Assembly: GCA_009731375.1 (NCBI GenBank)
Contig: BJOX01000016.1
Coordinates: forward strand, 647,040 to 671,249
Direction: 5' to 3'
DNA length: 24,210 bases
Source of the DNA: Paulinella micropora
Lineage: Eukaryota > Cercozoa > Imbricatea > Euglyphida
This document shows, piece after piece, positions 7,620 to 18,330 of this stretch. Both the position numbers and the translations under genes were made by a program. The notes under the pieces are model-generated. The model worked only from the letters and a program-made list of their open reading frames with translations. It was not told the DNA's origin and did not search any database. Positions within the stretch are counted from its first letter, which is position 1; every line of letters starts with the position of its first letter.

Positions 7620-10600
7620 CTGTAAATAATAACACAATGCGGCTAGTTTTTGCAAAACGTATTGCAGATATAGCATGAAATACCGTTGACTTCTTCCTCT
7701 GAGCTAGAAGAAGAGTTCCCAGATAGCGCGGGTTCGGGTTCTGCAGCACCAGCTAGTGGCATCCACTTCTTCCTCTAACCCACAGTCACAGCTTTGAAAA
7801 TGATTCCATGCTTGGTCAACCAGCTGCGCCTTTTTAAACTGTTTCCGGTCGCCGTCTTGCGTTGGAACACCGTGCATTCTAAGCCAGTCCTTTAGCTCCT
7901 TGACTACCATTTGGCTGGATGCAAATGCTTGCTTGTCTTGAGACGATGTAAGCAAAGTGAAAATTTTGCGCCACGGATGAGAGACATTTGCAAAAGCCAA
8001 ATCCTGCTCCTTCTTTTCTTCCTCAGTCAGCTCCCTTGCACCACGCCATCGCGGGTGAGCTGGAGGCCGTCCATCGTTGACAAAATATGTACGTGGCAAA
8101 GAAAGAAGCTCATCAGGTGTCAAATGGGTAAGAGCGTTTATTTTTTCTTTGCGGTTAGGAGGCAACTCCATCCAGTTCATCGGCAGCTCATCGATAAGTC
8201 GGAACTCGACTCTCCATTCCTTTCCCTTCGCATCAACACATGACATATGAGCAGGGCGTCCGGGCAGACCACCGTCGAAGTATTTGCCATCAACTTCCAC
8301 TCTTGTCAGGTTTCCCGCCGCCAACATCTCCTCCACATGTGCCCGCTCGTCCGGCCCTAGGTACTTGCCCAAAGAACGAATATCCTTTTTCAAACGTGGG
8401 TTGACGAAGTAGCACACAGGAAGCTTGCGAGGCAGATTAGTCGCTGCAATACATCCAACGCACCGGTATTGCAATACATACAACACATGCACGTGGGGGG
8501 GGGGGAGAAATTTATATAATACAGTACCGGGGCGCTGAATGAACAGTTTAACTGGTGCTCCTAGGGGATTATCCTTCTCTCCATGAAATTCCTCCTGTGC
8601 GTCTCCCATCGTCTTGAACTCCGCAGTCGGTAACTCGTCAGGATCCTCATTCTTGGTGATGCGCCAGGCCAGAGGCTTGCTGTAATGCTTGAAGCTCTTA
8701 TTCATGCATGGACTGAAATGAGTCATCCAGTCGTAATTGCAAGCAAGAACAACCAACACGAATTGCGATCTTTTTTGCTTGAAGGCAAGGATAAGTTTCA
8801 ACAAAGCTTGAGCGATGTTAGTTGTAAGGAAGGTGCTCTTCCACCCAATATCCATCACTCTGAACTGCTGATCATTCCCGTCATGGCCGTGCCCAGGAGG
8901 CTTGCGATGAGACTCTGCTTGCCAACGGATACCGCGGTCCACAACATTAAGCCCGATGAAGCCTAGCATAGCCCACGCAGTGTTATCCCCGGCGCCGTCC
9001 CATTCCAGAAATAATTTCCATGCTGGCATAGTACGAGGATGCCAAAGCTCCCAATGCAAAAGTGATGCAAGCATAGTAATATTGCTGTTCACACCATGCT
9101 CCACTGCGCCTTCCAGGTACGTGAAAATGAAGTTAGTATCGGTAGTGAAACAAGTGTTGATACCGACGCAAAGGCGAAAAACCATTTTGCCTTTGAAATC
9201 TTTAGCAGCACGGCGGCAAGATGGAATCCTCACAGGCGGCTTCATGTCTGCAGATATAACAGTAGCATGGAAGTCTTCTGGCGCAGCCTTCTTGCGTTGC
9301 ATGCTCGCCACGCGGCAGGTCCTGTGAATTTTGTGGTGAAGGCGGCTACGGCGGCGCCAAGCCTGAACATCCGCTTCACTCTTGAAACCTTGGGAATGCT
9401 GAGCCGCAAGATCCGTGCAGATATCACATTTTGCAAAGTCTCCCGCTGCAGCACAAGGATGTAGTGAGTAATGTTGAAGGCTAGCGATTCTTTCTCATCG
9501 AACAGTCAACTTTGCAACATATATATATTATCTTGAGCTTGAAAAGAACGGGAATTGAATATAGGTTCAATGAAATAACACAAGTTCAAATGTCATTATA
9601 TACTTATATGCATATTACCTCGTACAAACTTGATGTTCGGAAAATCTGCTCGCCAAACCTTGTTGATTGTATTGTCTGTTGGAGGATTATCAGGATTAAC
9701 TCGCTTAGAGTGACCAAACCGTAGACACACTTCTTGCCAGTTGTCCCGAACATACTTTTGCACTCCGGCGTCCTCAGCCATTTCTTGTAGCCTCCATATG
9801 CCGTCACTGCATATCTCGGGATGACTGTCTGTGAATTTTTCACAAAGCAAAACCGTAACCAGATCTTCCGTGTCAGGAACTGCTGTTGACTTTCTGGCAA
9901 AGACCTTCATGTTGTTGGTAAGAAGCTTGTGTGCGCGAGATAAAACTCTGTTGCTGACGCCGTGGATGCGCTGCCAAGCTGTTCTGCAGACCGGCTCCGT
10001 TTGATACATGTATTGAAACGAGCCAGTTTTAGTTTGAAAGGATTCAAGCTGAGCAGCTGTCCAAGTGTAAAGCTCACTTAGTGAAGACGATGCATTCTTC
10101 GCTCGTGTGTGTAGCACATCACGCGTGTCGATGAATGCGTAACACTTCCACTTCTGACAGCAAACAGACTTGACTTCTCTATTCAGGTCTGCGAAGGTCA
10201 TCCCCAACAATTTCTTGAGCGCTTGCGGTCTCTGCAACCTCACGTATCCTTTGGTGCGGCTTTTGATGTTGTAGGGCCGAGTGGGATTCTTGCGTGGTCG
10301 TTGTAGAGGAAGTGGTGACAATTTCATCAGGTCACACACCAGCTCATTTGATTCCATCAGCTTGTCGTAGTCGCACAGAATACTGGATTCCGCACCCGCA
10401 TATTCTTCGTGGATCAGAGGGGGGAGCCATCTAGGATCGGTAGGATCGGTAGGTTCATGGTAGCACTGCGAATCAGTATCCGAATCATCTTCGTCGACGC
10501 TCTAAACAAACCAGAATGACTACCAACTTCCGCAAGCAAGCAAAAGAAAAATAGAATTACCAGAGAGCCGGTAGGAGCATATAGTCTCGCGCTGCTATCT

Positions 10601-11143
10601 TTGAGCTTGACCGGAATACTCTGTGGCTCCGCCCTCTGGTCCACGTCAGCATCGATGTCAAAACCAACTACCTATAAAGCAGAAGCTGCCTAGTGATTGA
10701 TTTCATTTATTTATTACCTTCTTACTACGAGAGCTTGATTTTTCCAGCACAACTGTAACGTTAGAGCTCTCCCTTCGCAGAAGAGTATCCTGACTTTCTG
10801 AAACAGAAGTAACGCTGTTGAGAAGCTTCATTTTCTGCTCCGTCGTCATAGATGAAGATCTTGACACCGGCTGCGAAGTTGCATCAGAAGTAATACTACT
10901 AACTGAGGTTAAAATCGCAAGCTTCTCTTCGTGCTTCAATGAAACTGATTTCAAAGGAATTGGATGCTCTTGCTCAGGAACGATGAAACACACAGGGCCG
11001 TTGTCAGTCTCGTACCAAAATACTGGAATTTTTGCGCGTTGCTTGGCAGCTTGTTTCAGCCAGACCGGGTATGCATCGCTCGGTAGCGTAGTGATGGTTA
11101 AACCGCAATATATTAGGAGGCAGTGCAGAAAAGTAAAGTGCAA
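7276..11143 (-). CDS. Transposase-like protein of the DUF7869 type, seven-exon model
   Basis: Exons on the minus strand: about 11143-10718, 10671-10561, 10501-9619, 9493-8528, 8443-7821, 7774-7684 and 7619-7276 (TAA). The introns are 46, 59, 125, 84, 46 and 64 bases; every junction keeps phase and gives a product of about 1,150 residues. The 5' end is open because no clear ATG was found. Domain order: a segment with AYPVWLKQ (weakly PWWP-like); Ser-rich and acidic linkers; CRTAWQRIHGVSNRVL; FAKCDICTDL; then HATVISADMKPPVRIP, LFLEWDGAGDN and PPGHGHDGNDQQF. The last three match the D..., DN... and GHTHDDxDQxF blocks of a widespread eukaryotic family with an RNase-H/DDE-like core, usually linked to DNA transposons. 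The C-terminus is Arg/Ser-rich with a RanBP2-type finger. The role is inferred: cutting and joining its own element's DNA in the nucleus. The 7820-7775 intron has a weaker donor (GTTGAC). Confidence 0.72.
8444..8527 (-). other. 84-base intron containing a poly-G/C run
   Basis: Donor CCG|GTACTG and acceptor ATTGCAG|CG join codons in phase 1. The frame happens to remain open through the intron, but splicing restores FIQRP-ATNLPRK without the low-complexity insert. The run of C on the minus strand (8496-8506) serves as an unusual pyrimidine tract. Confidence 0.6.
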
Positions 11144-11302
11144 AGCATTCCTAGTATCAGACTAGGGCCTCGGGCCTGGCATGGGTGTGGCGTCCCGCAA
11201 GGGGACGCAAGTGACCCTTCCCTCTGCCCGCGGAGGACGATCGAATTGTCAGGTCTGTCAACAACCAGTTGCTTATGTGCAGTAACGCAAAAGCAAAAGT
11301 GC

Positions 11303-11306
<4 letters not shown>

Positions 11307-11341
<35 letters not shown>
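11307..11341. repeat. GA dinucleotide microsatellite
   Basis: About 17 uninterrupted GA units between the divergent genes. Confidence 0.98.
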
Positions 11342-11343
<2 letters not shown>

Positions 11344-11531
11344 ATCAGTATGTGGTACAAAAACAAGACAAGAACCTCAGTTGTTGACGACCGAGTTCAT
11401 GCCCCAAGCAGACACAGACATTCTGCAAGCAAAACAAACAAAGACTTATCATTACCATGATCAAACATTGCAAACATACACACACAGTCGTGGAGAAAAG
11501 AACCTTGTGCAGCAGTAGGCAGGGGAGACCA

Positions 11532-11568
11532 AACTTGGTCGGCAACTTCGTTAGTTGCCGACCTAGTT
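11532..11568. repeat. Short hairpin, 16-base stem, 5-base loop
   Basis: GGTCGGCAACT at 11537-11547 and AGTTGCCGACC at 11553-11563 are perfect reverse complements around TCGTT. The pairing extends outward to AACTT/TAGTT with one mismatch. Its right arm is one of the three TTGCCGACC motif copies of this intergenic region. Confidence 0.9.
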
Positions 11569-12075
11569 CTTACTGTACACACATGCAAGCAAAAGCACGG
11601 CGAAAAAATCAGTGCAAATAAGAGCCGACATGAAATGAGTCAAGTTTCTCACCTTGGTTCAAGTGAAAAAGCAAGTAGACGTACAGCAAAGCACTACGTT
11701 CAAAACGGCTGGGCAACCAGGTTTGCCGACCGAGTTCTGAAAGCAAGCACAGACGTCTGAAAACGTACCGTTTTTCGGAAGAAAAAAAATAGCATCATGG
11801 AGAACACATGCTTAAGGCCAAGTGTGCAAAAAATCTTTCCAAGAAAGCACTTAGTTTTAACGCATTGTCAAAAACACCACACCTTCCCCTTGACCCCTCC
11901 CAACCCAAAAATTTGCCCAAAAAGGTTCGAAAAAGTGGAGCCGACACAAGAAAAAGGGCAACACTGGGGCGTTGCAGTGATCAGGCCACACTTTTTCGGC
12001 AATAACGTCAGATTTTTTGGCGAAGCTTTTGCACAACTGACCCCTTCAAAATCCTCCCAGTACCAAAGCTCCAGT

Positions 12076-14436
12076 ATGGCTTTGAAGGTACATACTCCTT
12101 CATAATCAAGTTACCCTCAGTACTCATGTTGATGTTGTTGTAACACTGCAGGTCTCTGCTCTTTTGGGGCGGCGTAGAAATGCGGAGGGCGTCATCTTCG
12201 TTGAAGTCAACACCGAGGACAACTGGGTGGAGTGGGGAAGGGTTGGTGCAGACCGTAAGTTTACTTGCACTGCAGATGTAGACCAAGAATCGTATGACGA
12301 GACGAAAGCTCTGTTGTGGAATTGGCCGGCTGAAGCGCAGTGGTGCAATGAGATAGTGGGGTATACAGTTCGGTACAAGAACTACAAGCCACTTGAGGGG
12401 GTGGAATGGAAAGAGGGTGGAAGCTTGGGTAAGAGGATCAGAAACCCCCCCAAGCAAGCTGTGTGCACAGAGGAGAAGAAAGATAGAAAGAAGAAAGAAA
12501 AAAAGAAGAAAGAAGACAAGGCAGAGAAAGAGGAAGACAAGCCAGAGGGAGAGAAAGACAAGCCAGAGGGAGAGAAAGACAAGCCAGGGACAGACAAAGA
12601 CAAGACAGAGACGAGCGAAGATAAGACAGGGAAGAAAGACAAGAAGAAAACCCAAAAGAAAAGAAAAAAAGAGCAAGACGAACAAGAAGTCAGCAAGAAG
12701 AAGCAGAAAAAGCAGAAAGTGCCGAGACAGAAAGAGTTGACTGAAGAAGAAAAAAAGCAGAGAGATGACGAACTGAGGAAGATACAAGAAGACACACAAA
12801 GAAAAGCAGAAGAGCGAGAGCGCAAACAGATTGAAGAGCAAAAGAAAGAGAAAGAGATGAAAGACCAAAAGGACAGAGAGGAGAAAGACAGACAAGACAG
12901 AGAACAGAAAGACAGAGAGGAGAAAGACAGGCAAGAGAGAGAACGACAGACGCAAGAGAGAAGCCGCGCTACGCGAGTTGAACAAAGAGAAGCCACCACC
13001 AAAGAAAGAAGATGAGGCAGAGAAACCAAAAGAGAGCCCGAAAGAAGAGCCAGAGAAAAAGACAGACACACCAGAGAAAGAGCCAGAGAAAAAGACAGAC
13101 ACACCAGAGAAAGGAGAGACATCAAAGAAAGAAAAGACAGAAGAAGAAGAAGAAGNNNNNNNNNNCAAAGAAAAAAAAGACAGAAGAAGAAGAAGAAGAA
13201 GAAGAAGAAGAAGAAGCAAGTAAGAAAGAAAGTCACCACACGCTCCCCGCCGATGGAATGTACTGCTTCGAGTCGCGCATGTATAAGTTCGAAGACGCAA
13301 AAATGGCTGTCGCGACCGTCCTGCATTTTCGCAATCCCACCACTGGGAGCCGGGAGCAATACGCAGTGTTAGAGTCCCTTGTTCCGCGCAATCTGAAGAA
13401 TTTGCTTTTAAAGCCAAAGATGAAGCTTGGAAGCCGTGAGGAAGAGTCTTTCTTTGCAGTAGGGTAACCGAGTTGCTAATTTTTGTGCGCCTTGCAAATT
13501 AACATTGCTGCCTGCAGACCCGGGTGCAAGCTGACCAAACCATTCCTGAAAAAAGGTTCGAATAACATCACTGACATTACAAAGACAGTGTTGATTCAAC
13601 GAGTGGTGCGTGATCCAGACACAGGCGATGTGTTCAACCAGTACCAAATCGCGTCACTTAACGTTATCGATCCTGACTTGTCCAAACAACTGGCCAAGAG
13701 TCAGATACATGAGCAAAAGTGGAACAAAGAGATTCAGACTGATATACAGCGCATGGCTGATCCGAACACTCCAACCGAGCTGCTGCCCGTAGTTTACGAC
13801 TTTGTGTGGCTGAACGATCAACCGCAATCTGCAGAGTCGTGGGAAAATGGTCGCCCGCGCAGAGCGTGCACAAAGCCTGAGCCCAAGGTTGACGAAGTCG
13901 AACTCGCTTTGATCGAAGCCTCCCCATCGCTTCCCCTCAAAAAGGTGTATAAGTCCAGAAAGTCACGCAAGAAACCACGGGCACAGGACACTGAAGGCGA
14001 GGTTCAACCCACGATCAGCGGTGACACGCCCAAGGGTAAAGGTAAAAGTACTCCGTCAGAGCCCGAGCTTACCTCGCCAAACAGCCTCGCACCCAACATA
14101 GACGTTGCTGCGATCGTGAACAACGCTGTTACCTCTGCCTTGAAAGCAAATGCTGCGGCCACACAGGCAGGCAACAATCAACTGGCTCATGTCCTGGAGA
14201 AAATTTCCGCTGAAATGATCTCACTTCGTACAGAGATGAAGTCCAAGTCGCAGACTGGTAATATTAACACCAATACCAATACTAATTCGCAGCAGCAGAG
14301 CAATCCACGCAAACCACAGCCTGCCAACCCAGTAGTTGAAGAGCCAGATGAGAACGGTGGAGGAGATAATAGTAACTTGCAAATTCAGCCTTTTCAGCAG
14401 CTTACTTTGTCGCAGACAAACAAGCCACCATTTTAA
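12076..14436 (+). CDS. Long Lys/Glu-rich charged protein, three-exon model, unknown function
   Basis: Exon 1 is ATG GCT TTG AAG (12076-12087), then a 64-base intron (GTACAT...CTGCAG) and exon 2 from 12152. Exon 2 first encodes a compact acidic/aromatic segment (NTEDNWVEWGRVGADRK, YTVRYKNYKPLEG), then about 280 residues of Lys/Glu/Asp/Arg repeats (KPEGEKDKPEGEKDK type), likely coiled coil or disordered. It ends with a second compact segment (MYCFESRMYKFEDAK). A 54-base intron at 13464-13517 (AGG|GTAACC...CTGCAG|A, phase 2) leads to exon 3. Exon 3 has QIASLNVIDPDLSKQL, a GRPRRACTKPEPK AT-hook-like basic patch and a Gln/Asn-rich tail. Frame changes occur near 12940-12960 and at the 10-N gap 13156-13165, so the middle needs resequencing. 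No known family is recognised. Its divergent placement suggests a possible partner of the transposase-like gene; that is inference. Confidence 0.6.
13135..13217. repeat. GAA/AAG repeat with 10-base gap
   Basis: Trinucleotide tract inside the charged-protein gene, interrupted by ten N at 13156-13165. Read in the coding direction it gives poly-Glu or poly-Arg depending on frame, so the gap length decides the frame. Confidence 0.95.
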
Positions 14437-14577
14437 TCGCCCGCGGCTACTCGTCAACAATCCTCTTTTATGAATTATCATTTTATTCAAGAGCAGCGAC
14501 GCATTGACCAGGAACATCACATGAGGCAGGAACAGATCAGGCAACAACAACTTTTCAGCAACTTTTACGCGTGGTAG
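14437..14577 (+). other. Open in-frame extension after the TAA of the charged-protein gene
   Basis: Directly after TAA at 14434-14436 the same frame stays open for 46 codons. They encode a Gln/His/Arg-rich segment (FIQEQRRIDQEHHMRQEQ ... FSNFYAW) ending in TAG at 14575-14577. Composition continues that of the preceding tail (Gln/Asn-rich), so this may be former coding sequence, readthrough, or an exon reached by splicing. Confidence 0.4.
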
Positions 14578-14649
14578 TATTATTATTATTTTCGTAAGTC
14601 ATATTATTATTATTTTCGTAAGTCATATTATTATTATTTTCGTAAGTCA
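14578..14649. repeat. 24-bp perfect tandem repeat, 3 copies
   Basis: Three identical 24-base units of the form (TAT)4 TTT CGT AAG TCA at 14578, 14602 and 14626, immediately after the last in-frame stop of the charged-protein region. Confidence 0.97.
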
Positions 14650-15340
14650 TATTAGTAAAGTTTAGAATTATTGATATTATTACTTTCTGTTTATCAACCC
14701 ATTAGTATTTGTATGTATTAATAACTGCTTTAAATCGTCATCCCTATTATAATCGTCCTTGGGTAAATTCAAAGTGTTATCCGTAAGTAACACCGGTAAA
14801 GTTAAGTGACTACGATAAATCAAGTATTAATATTTAAAATCAATTAAAATTTATCTTTTTCGTGATTATTTAAATGAATTAGGAAGTAAACGCTGCAGGA
14901 TTTATTTTGTTTCGGCCACTTATGTATTATTGACTTAGTGAAATTATGAGTGGCAAATATCACTAATTTTCAAGTCACTGGTGCCACCCGCACAATTGTG
15001 CTGTATGATGTAATTCAATTTAAATTTGATTTTTTATTAATTTATCATGTAATTCAACTTGAGGCGTTGAGTTCACAGTAAAAATCCAGCAAGAAAGTGG
15101 CAAATAAGTGGCAAAATAAAGAGTAAAAATATTTGTTAGTTTTTGCCACATTTTTGCTGATCTAGTGACCCTGGCAACTTGAAAAAACATTTAAAATTGA
15201 TTTTTATTACTTAGATATGCTGTTTCCACATAAATAATCAAAATAAATATATAAAACTTACCGGAGTTTGCCACTATATTTTTAGTAGTTGCAGTGGCAA
15301 AAGGTGGCAAAAGGGACAAGTCCTTTTAGCCGGTATGAAT
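14650..15340. other. AT-rich noncoding region with a GTGGCAAA octamer cluster
   Basis: No gene is seen. Between 14950 and 15311 the octamer GTGGCAAA occurs five times direct (14950, 15097, 15108, 15294, 15304) and twice inverted as TTTGCCAC (15142, 15267). That is far above chance for 362 bases. Such clustered motifs resemble subterminal transposase-binding sites or transcription-factor sites; which of these is unknown. Confidence 0.6.
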
Positions 15341-15342
15341 GT

Positions 15343-15560
<218 letters not shown>

Positions 15561-15709
15561 ATGTAAGTAAATATGTATGTACCTGATACACGACACAGTC
15601 CTTTCTGCCAGGCTGCAAGTTCCTGATCAAGGCCTTGACGAAGGGTCTTTGAACAGCTGTGCAAATGTAGGTCCAGTGTGTATCAATCCCCCCCTCAAGA
15701 CACACACTA

Positions 15710-16070
15710 TCACTCCCACGCGCTAGCACTAACGTGACCCAATTGCCGTTGGTGTATTGCCACGTTTTCCAGCTTTCTCCTGAGGTCCGCGATCTCCAGC
15801 TGGTTACATTGATCCGGCTCGTTGACTTGTTGATCCATAACCCTGTCTAGCCTCTTCTTCCAGAACCCTTCCATGTTGCACCACTCGCATGGACTCGATT
15901 TGGTTGCGAGCCTGTATGTATATATGTATATATGTATGTATGTATGCATGTATGCATGCATGTATGTATGCCGGAACGTATGCATCGAGTTCATATACCT
16001 GAAAGTGATATGGGGGTGCGCATGTAGAATTTTTTGGAGCGCCTCCCGTGTTCGCGCCTTGAACGCGTGC
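15710..16070 (-). CDS. Two 3' exons of an unknown gene with Cys pair and coiled coil
   Basis: Exon 16070-15999 (72 bases, acceptor ATTATAG, donor CAG|GTATAT) encodes HAFKARTREALQKILHAHP. An 87-base intron made largely of CATA repeats (15998-15912) ends TACATACAG. The next exon, 15911-15710, joins in phase and encodes CEWCNMEGFWKKRLDRVMDQ, then LEIADLRRKLENVAIHQ, a likely coiled coil, then stop. The upstream exon was not identified with confidence; it probably lies on the far side of the GAT/GAC repeat and assembly gap, perhaps in the frame at 17326-17933. No known family is recognised. Confidence 0.5.
15912..15974. repeat. GTAT tetranucleotide repeat within an intron
   Basis: GTAT/GCAT units fill most of the intron at 15912-15998. 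Confidence 0.95.
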
Positions 16071-16220
16071 CTATAATAGCATTGCACAAACGAGATTAAA
16101 AGGCAGACGGACAAAGAAAATTCAAATAAACACACTGCTGACAGATATTGGACCCGCAGGTCTTGCCACAGCCCCACGATGATGCCAGCTCGTGAGAAGT
16201 CTCTGGTTCGGGCGATCCAG

Positions 16221-16228
16221 ACGATGAC

Positions 16229-16266
<38 letters not shown>

Positions 16267-16318
16267 CGATGACGATGACGATGACGATGATGACGATGAC
16301 GATGATGATGATGACGAC

Positions 16319-16376
<58 letters not shown>

Positions 16377-16453
16377 CAGATGATGATGACGATGACGATG
16401 ATGATGATGACGATGATGATGATGATGATTATGACGATGATGACGATGATGAT

Positions 16454-16494
<41 letters not shown>

Positions 16495-16522
16495 TGACGA
16501 TGACGATGATGATGATGACGAC

Positions 16523-16581
<59 letters not shown>

Positions 16582-17325
16582 NNNNNNNNNNNNNNNNNNN
16601 NNNNNNNNNNNNNNNNNNNNNNNNNNNNNNNNNNNNNNNNNNNNNNNNNNNNNNNNNNNNNNNNNNNNNNNNNNNNNNNNNNNNNNNNNNNNNNNNNNNN
16701 NNNNNNNNNNNNNNNNNNNNNNNNNNNNNNNNNNNNNNNNNNNNNNNNNNNNNNNNNNNNNNNNNNNNNNNNNNNNNNNNNNNNNNNNNNNNNNNNNNNN
16801 NNNNNNNNNNNNNNNNNNNNNNNNNNNNNNNNNNNNNNNNNNNNNNNNNNNNNNNNNNNNNNNNNNNNNNNNNNNNNNNNNNNNNNNNNNNNNNNNNNNN
16901 NNNNNNNNNNNNNNNNNNNNNNNNNNNNNNNNNNNNNNNNNNNNNNNNNNNNNNNNNNNNNNNNNNNNNNNNNNNNNNNNNNNNNNNNNNNNNNNNNNNN
17001 NNNNNNNNNNNNNNNNNNNNNNNNNNNNNNNNNNNNNNNNNNNNNNNNNNNNNNNNNNNNNNNNNNNNNNNNNNNNNNNNNNNNNNNNNNNNNNNNNNNN
17101 NNNNNNNNNNNNNNNNNNNNNNNNNNNNNNNNNNNNNNNNNNNNNNNNNNNNNNNNNNNNNNNNNNNNNNNNNNNNNNNNNNNNNNNNNNNNNNNNNNNN
17201 NNNNNNNNNNNNNNNNNNNNNNNNNNNNNNNNNNNNNNNNNNNNNNNNNNNNNNNNNNNNNNNNNNNNNNNNNNNNNNNNNNNNNNNNNNNNNNNNNNNN
17301 NNNNNNNNNNNNNNNNNNNNNNNNN
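16221..17325. repeat. GAT/GAC trinucleotide repeat with 744-base assembly gap
   Basis: Bases 16221-16581 are GAT and GAC units with a higher-order pattern: a segment of about 230 bases containing GACGACGAT then GAT runs recurs near 16265-16370 and 16445-16580. N fills 16582-17325. Long open frames (poly-Met/Thr, His/Arg or Ser) are composition artefacts, although a Ser- or His-coding repeat inside the flanking minus-strand gene is possible. Confidence 0.97.
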
Positions 17326-17933
17326 TTGGCTGGACCGCAGATACTCTTTGAGTTGCAAGTCACTGATGCCCAGCGACAGCAGACCCAGGCCCACCTCTTG
17401 TAAACGGCGCCACTTGCGAGTCGCTTCGATTCGCTTACGCGTCTTGTCGCTGACCTCACTTACGTCGGCGCGCGGACGCCCCGCCCGCCGGGGAACGGGC
17501 GGCTGTGAGGAGGGCGTAACAGTAACCGGGGGCGAAGCAAGAGCGCTGACGGCTGTCTCGGGCGGCTGTGAGGAGGGCGTAACCGGGGGCGAAGCAAGAG
17601 CGCAGACGGCTGTCTCGACCGCATGTGCTGGGGCAGGAGGTCTTGTGCTTGCCAATCGTGACAGGCGAGGTGTCGACGCGATAGGACGTGCCTGCAACTG
17701 CCGCTGCATATGACCATGCGTACGAAGGGAGCCAAGACTGCCATTGAAGTTAGGGTCAGGGCGTGAGGGGCGTGGAGCCCCCCCCGCGTTTGCGGCAGCT
17801 GCAGTTGGCGCAGGGCATGATAGGCCGGCGCCTGAAGGCTCCCTCACAGTCCCGGCGGGTGCCGCAGGGCGTGGCCATGGATTCCGCACGTTCCCTAACC
17901 CTAGCCCGGCACCGACCGTGCGCATCAGGCGCC
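17326..17933 (-). CDS. Pro/Ala/Ser-rich protein with AT-hook-like GRPRADV segment, truncated by gap
   Basis: Open minus-strand exon from a candidate acceptor TGTGTGTAG (exon from 17933, an ATG a few codons in) into the assembly gap. About 110 residues are Pro/Ala/Ser-rich with two nearly identical units around ETAVSALASPPVT. Then follow RRAGRPRADVSEVSDKTRKR and a helical stretch LGLLSLGISDLQLKEYL. The GRP-x-x-V-x-x-x-S-x-K/R-T form resembles a basic motif at the N-terminus of several transposon-associated proteins; this is weak. The GC-rich codon use contrasts with the repeats around it and supports real coding. Confidence 0.5.
17499..17617. repeat. Tandem duplication, units of about 62 and 57 bases
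   Basis: GGCGGCTGTGAGGAGGGCGT ... GACGGCTGTCTC occurs twice in tandem. The first unit has a six-base AGTAAC insertion relative to the second, preserving the minus-strand frame. Confidence 0.93.
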
Positions 17934-18008
17934 CTACACACAAACATACACACAAATAAATAGCTAAGACAATGGTTCAATGATCAGTAATGTCATTGAA
18001 GTCATGGT

Positions 18009-18052
18009 CATGATGATGATGATGATGATGATCCTCATCATCATCATCATCG

Positions 18053-18091
<39 letters not shown>

Positions 18092-18110
18092 AACAGCAAC
18101 AACGACTACG

Positions 18111-18162
<52 letters not shown>

Positions 18163-18191
18163 TTACTACCACTACATACATACATACATAC

Positions 18192-18222
<31 letters not shown>

Positions 18223-18330
18223 GTATACGTACATACATACATACATACATACATACATGGTACTAATACATACATACAAACATACATACATACATACATA
18301 CATAGTGTGTTGTTGTTGTTGTTGTTGTTG
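18009..18330. repeat. Compound microsatellite: GAT, ATC, CTA, ACAT, TTG
   Basis: GAT units (18009-18030) face inverted ATC units (18034-18091), then CTA (18101-18165), ACAT in several runs (18174-18303) and TTG (18306-18330). The GAT/ATC part can form a hairpin. Confidence 0.97.

Larger units (their letters stand above)
11144..12075. promoter_or_regulatory. Intergenic region between two head-to-head genes
   Basis: Roughly 0.9 kb separates the 5' end of the minus-strand transposase-like gene from the ATG of the plus-strand charged-protein gene, so this should contain both promoters. It holds a (GA)n tract at 11307-11341. A TTG(C/A)CGACC(G/T)AGTTC motif occurs three times, at 11384, 11555 and 11723, spaced 171 and 168 bases. 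A strong hairpin lies at 11532-11568. No TATA box is convincing. Confidence 0.45.

Noticed and set aside
12008-13417. Long minus-strand open frames rich in Ser, Phe and Leu
   Set aside because: They are the antisense of the Lys/Glu-rich plus-strand gene; the composition is a mirror of the GAA/AAG-type codons.
4350-14436. Alternative genetic code reading TAA and TAG as glutamine
   Set aside because: Two in-frame stops are followed by open frame (4350 TAG, 14434 TAA), but the transposase-like gene ends cleanly at TAA and other exons need TAA/TAG as stops or intron signals; local decay or readthrough is simpler.
6223-15340. Terminal inverted repeats of the putative transposon
   Set aside because: Visual comparison of the two flanks gave no convincing matching ends; the GTGGCAAA octamer is absent from the left flank.
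16179-17351. Poly-Met/Thr open frame
   Set aside because: Translation of the GAT/GAC repeat and of N; no independent coding signal.
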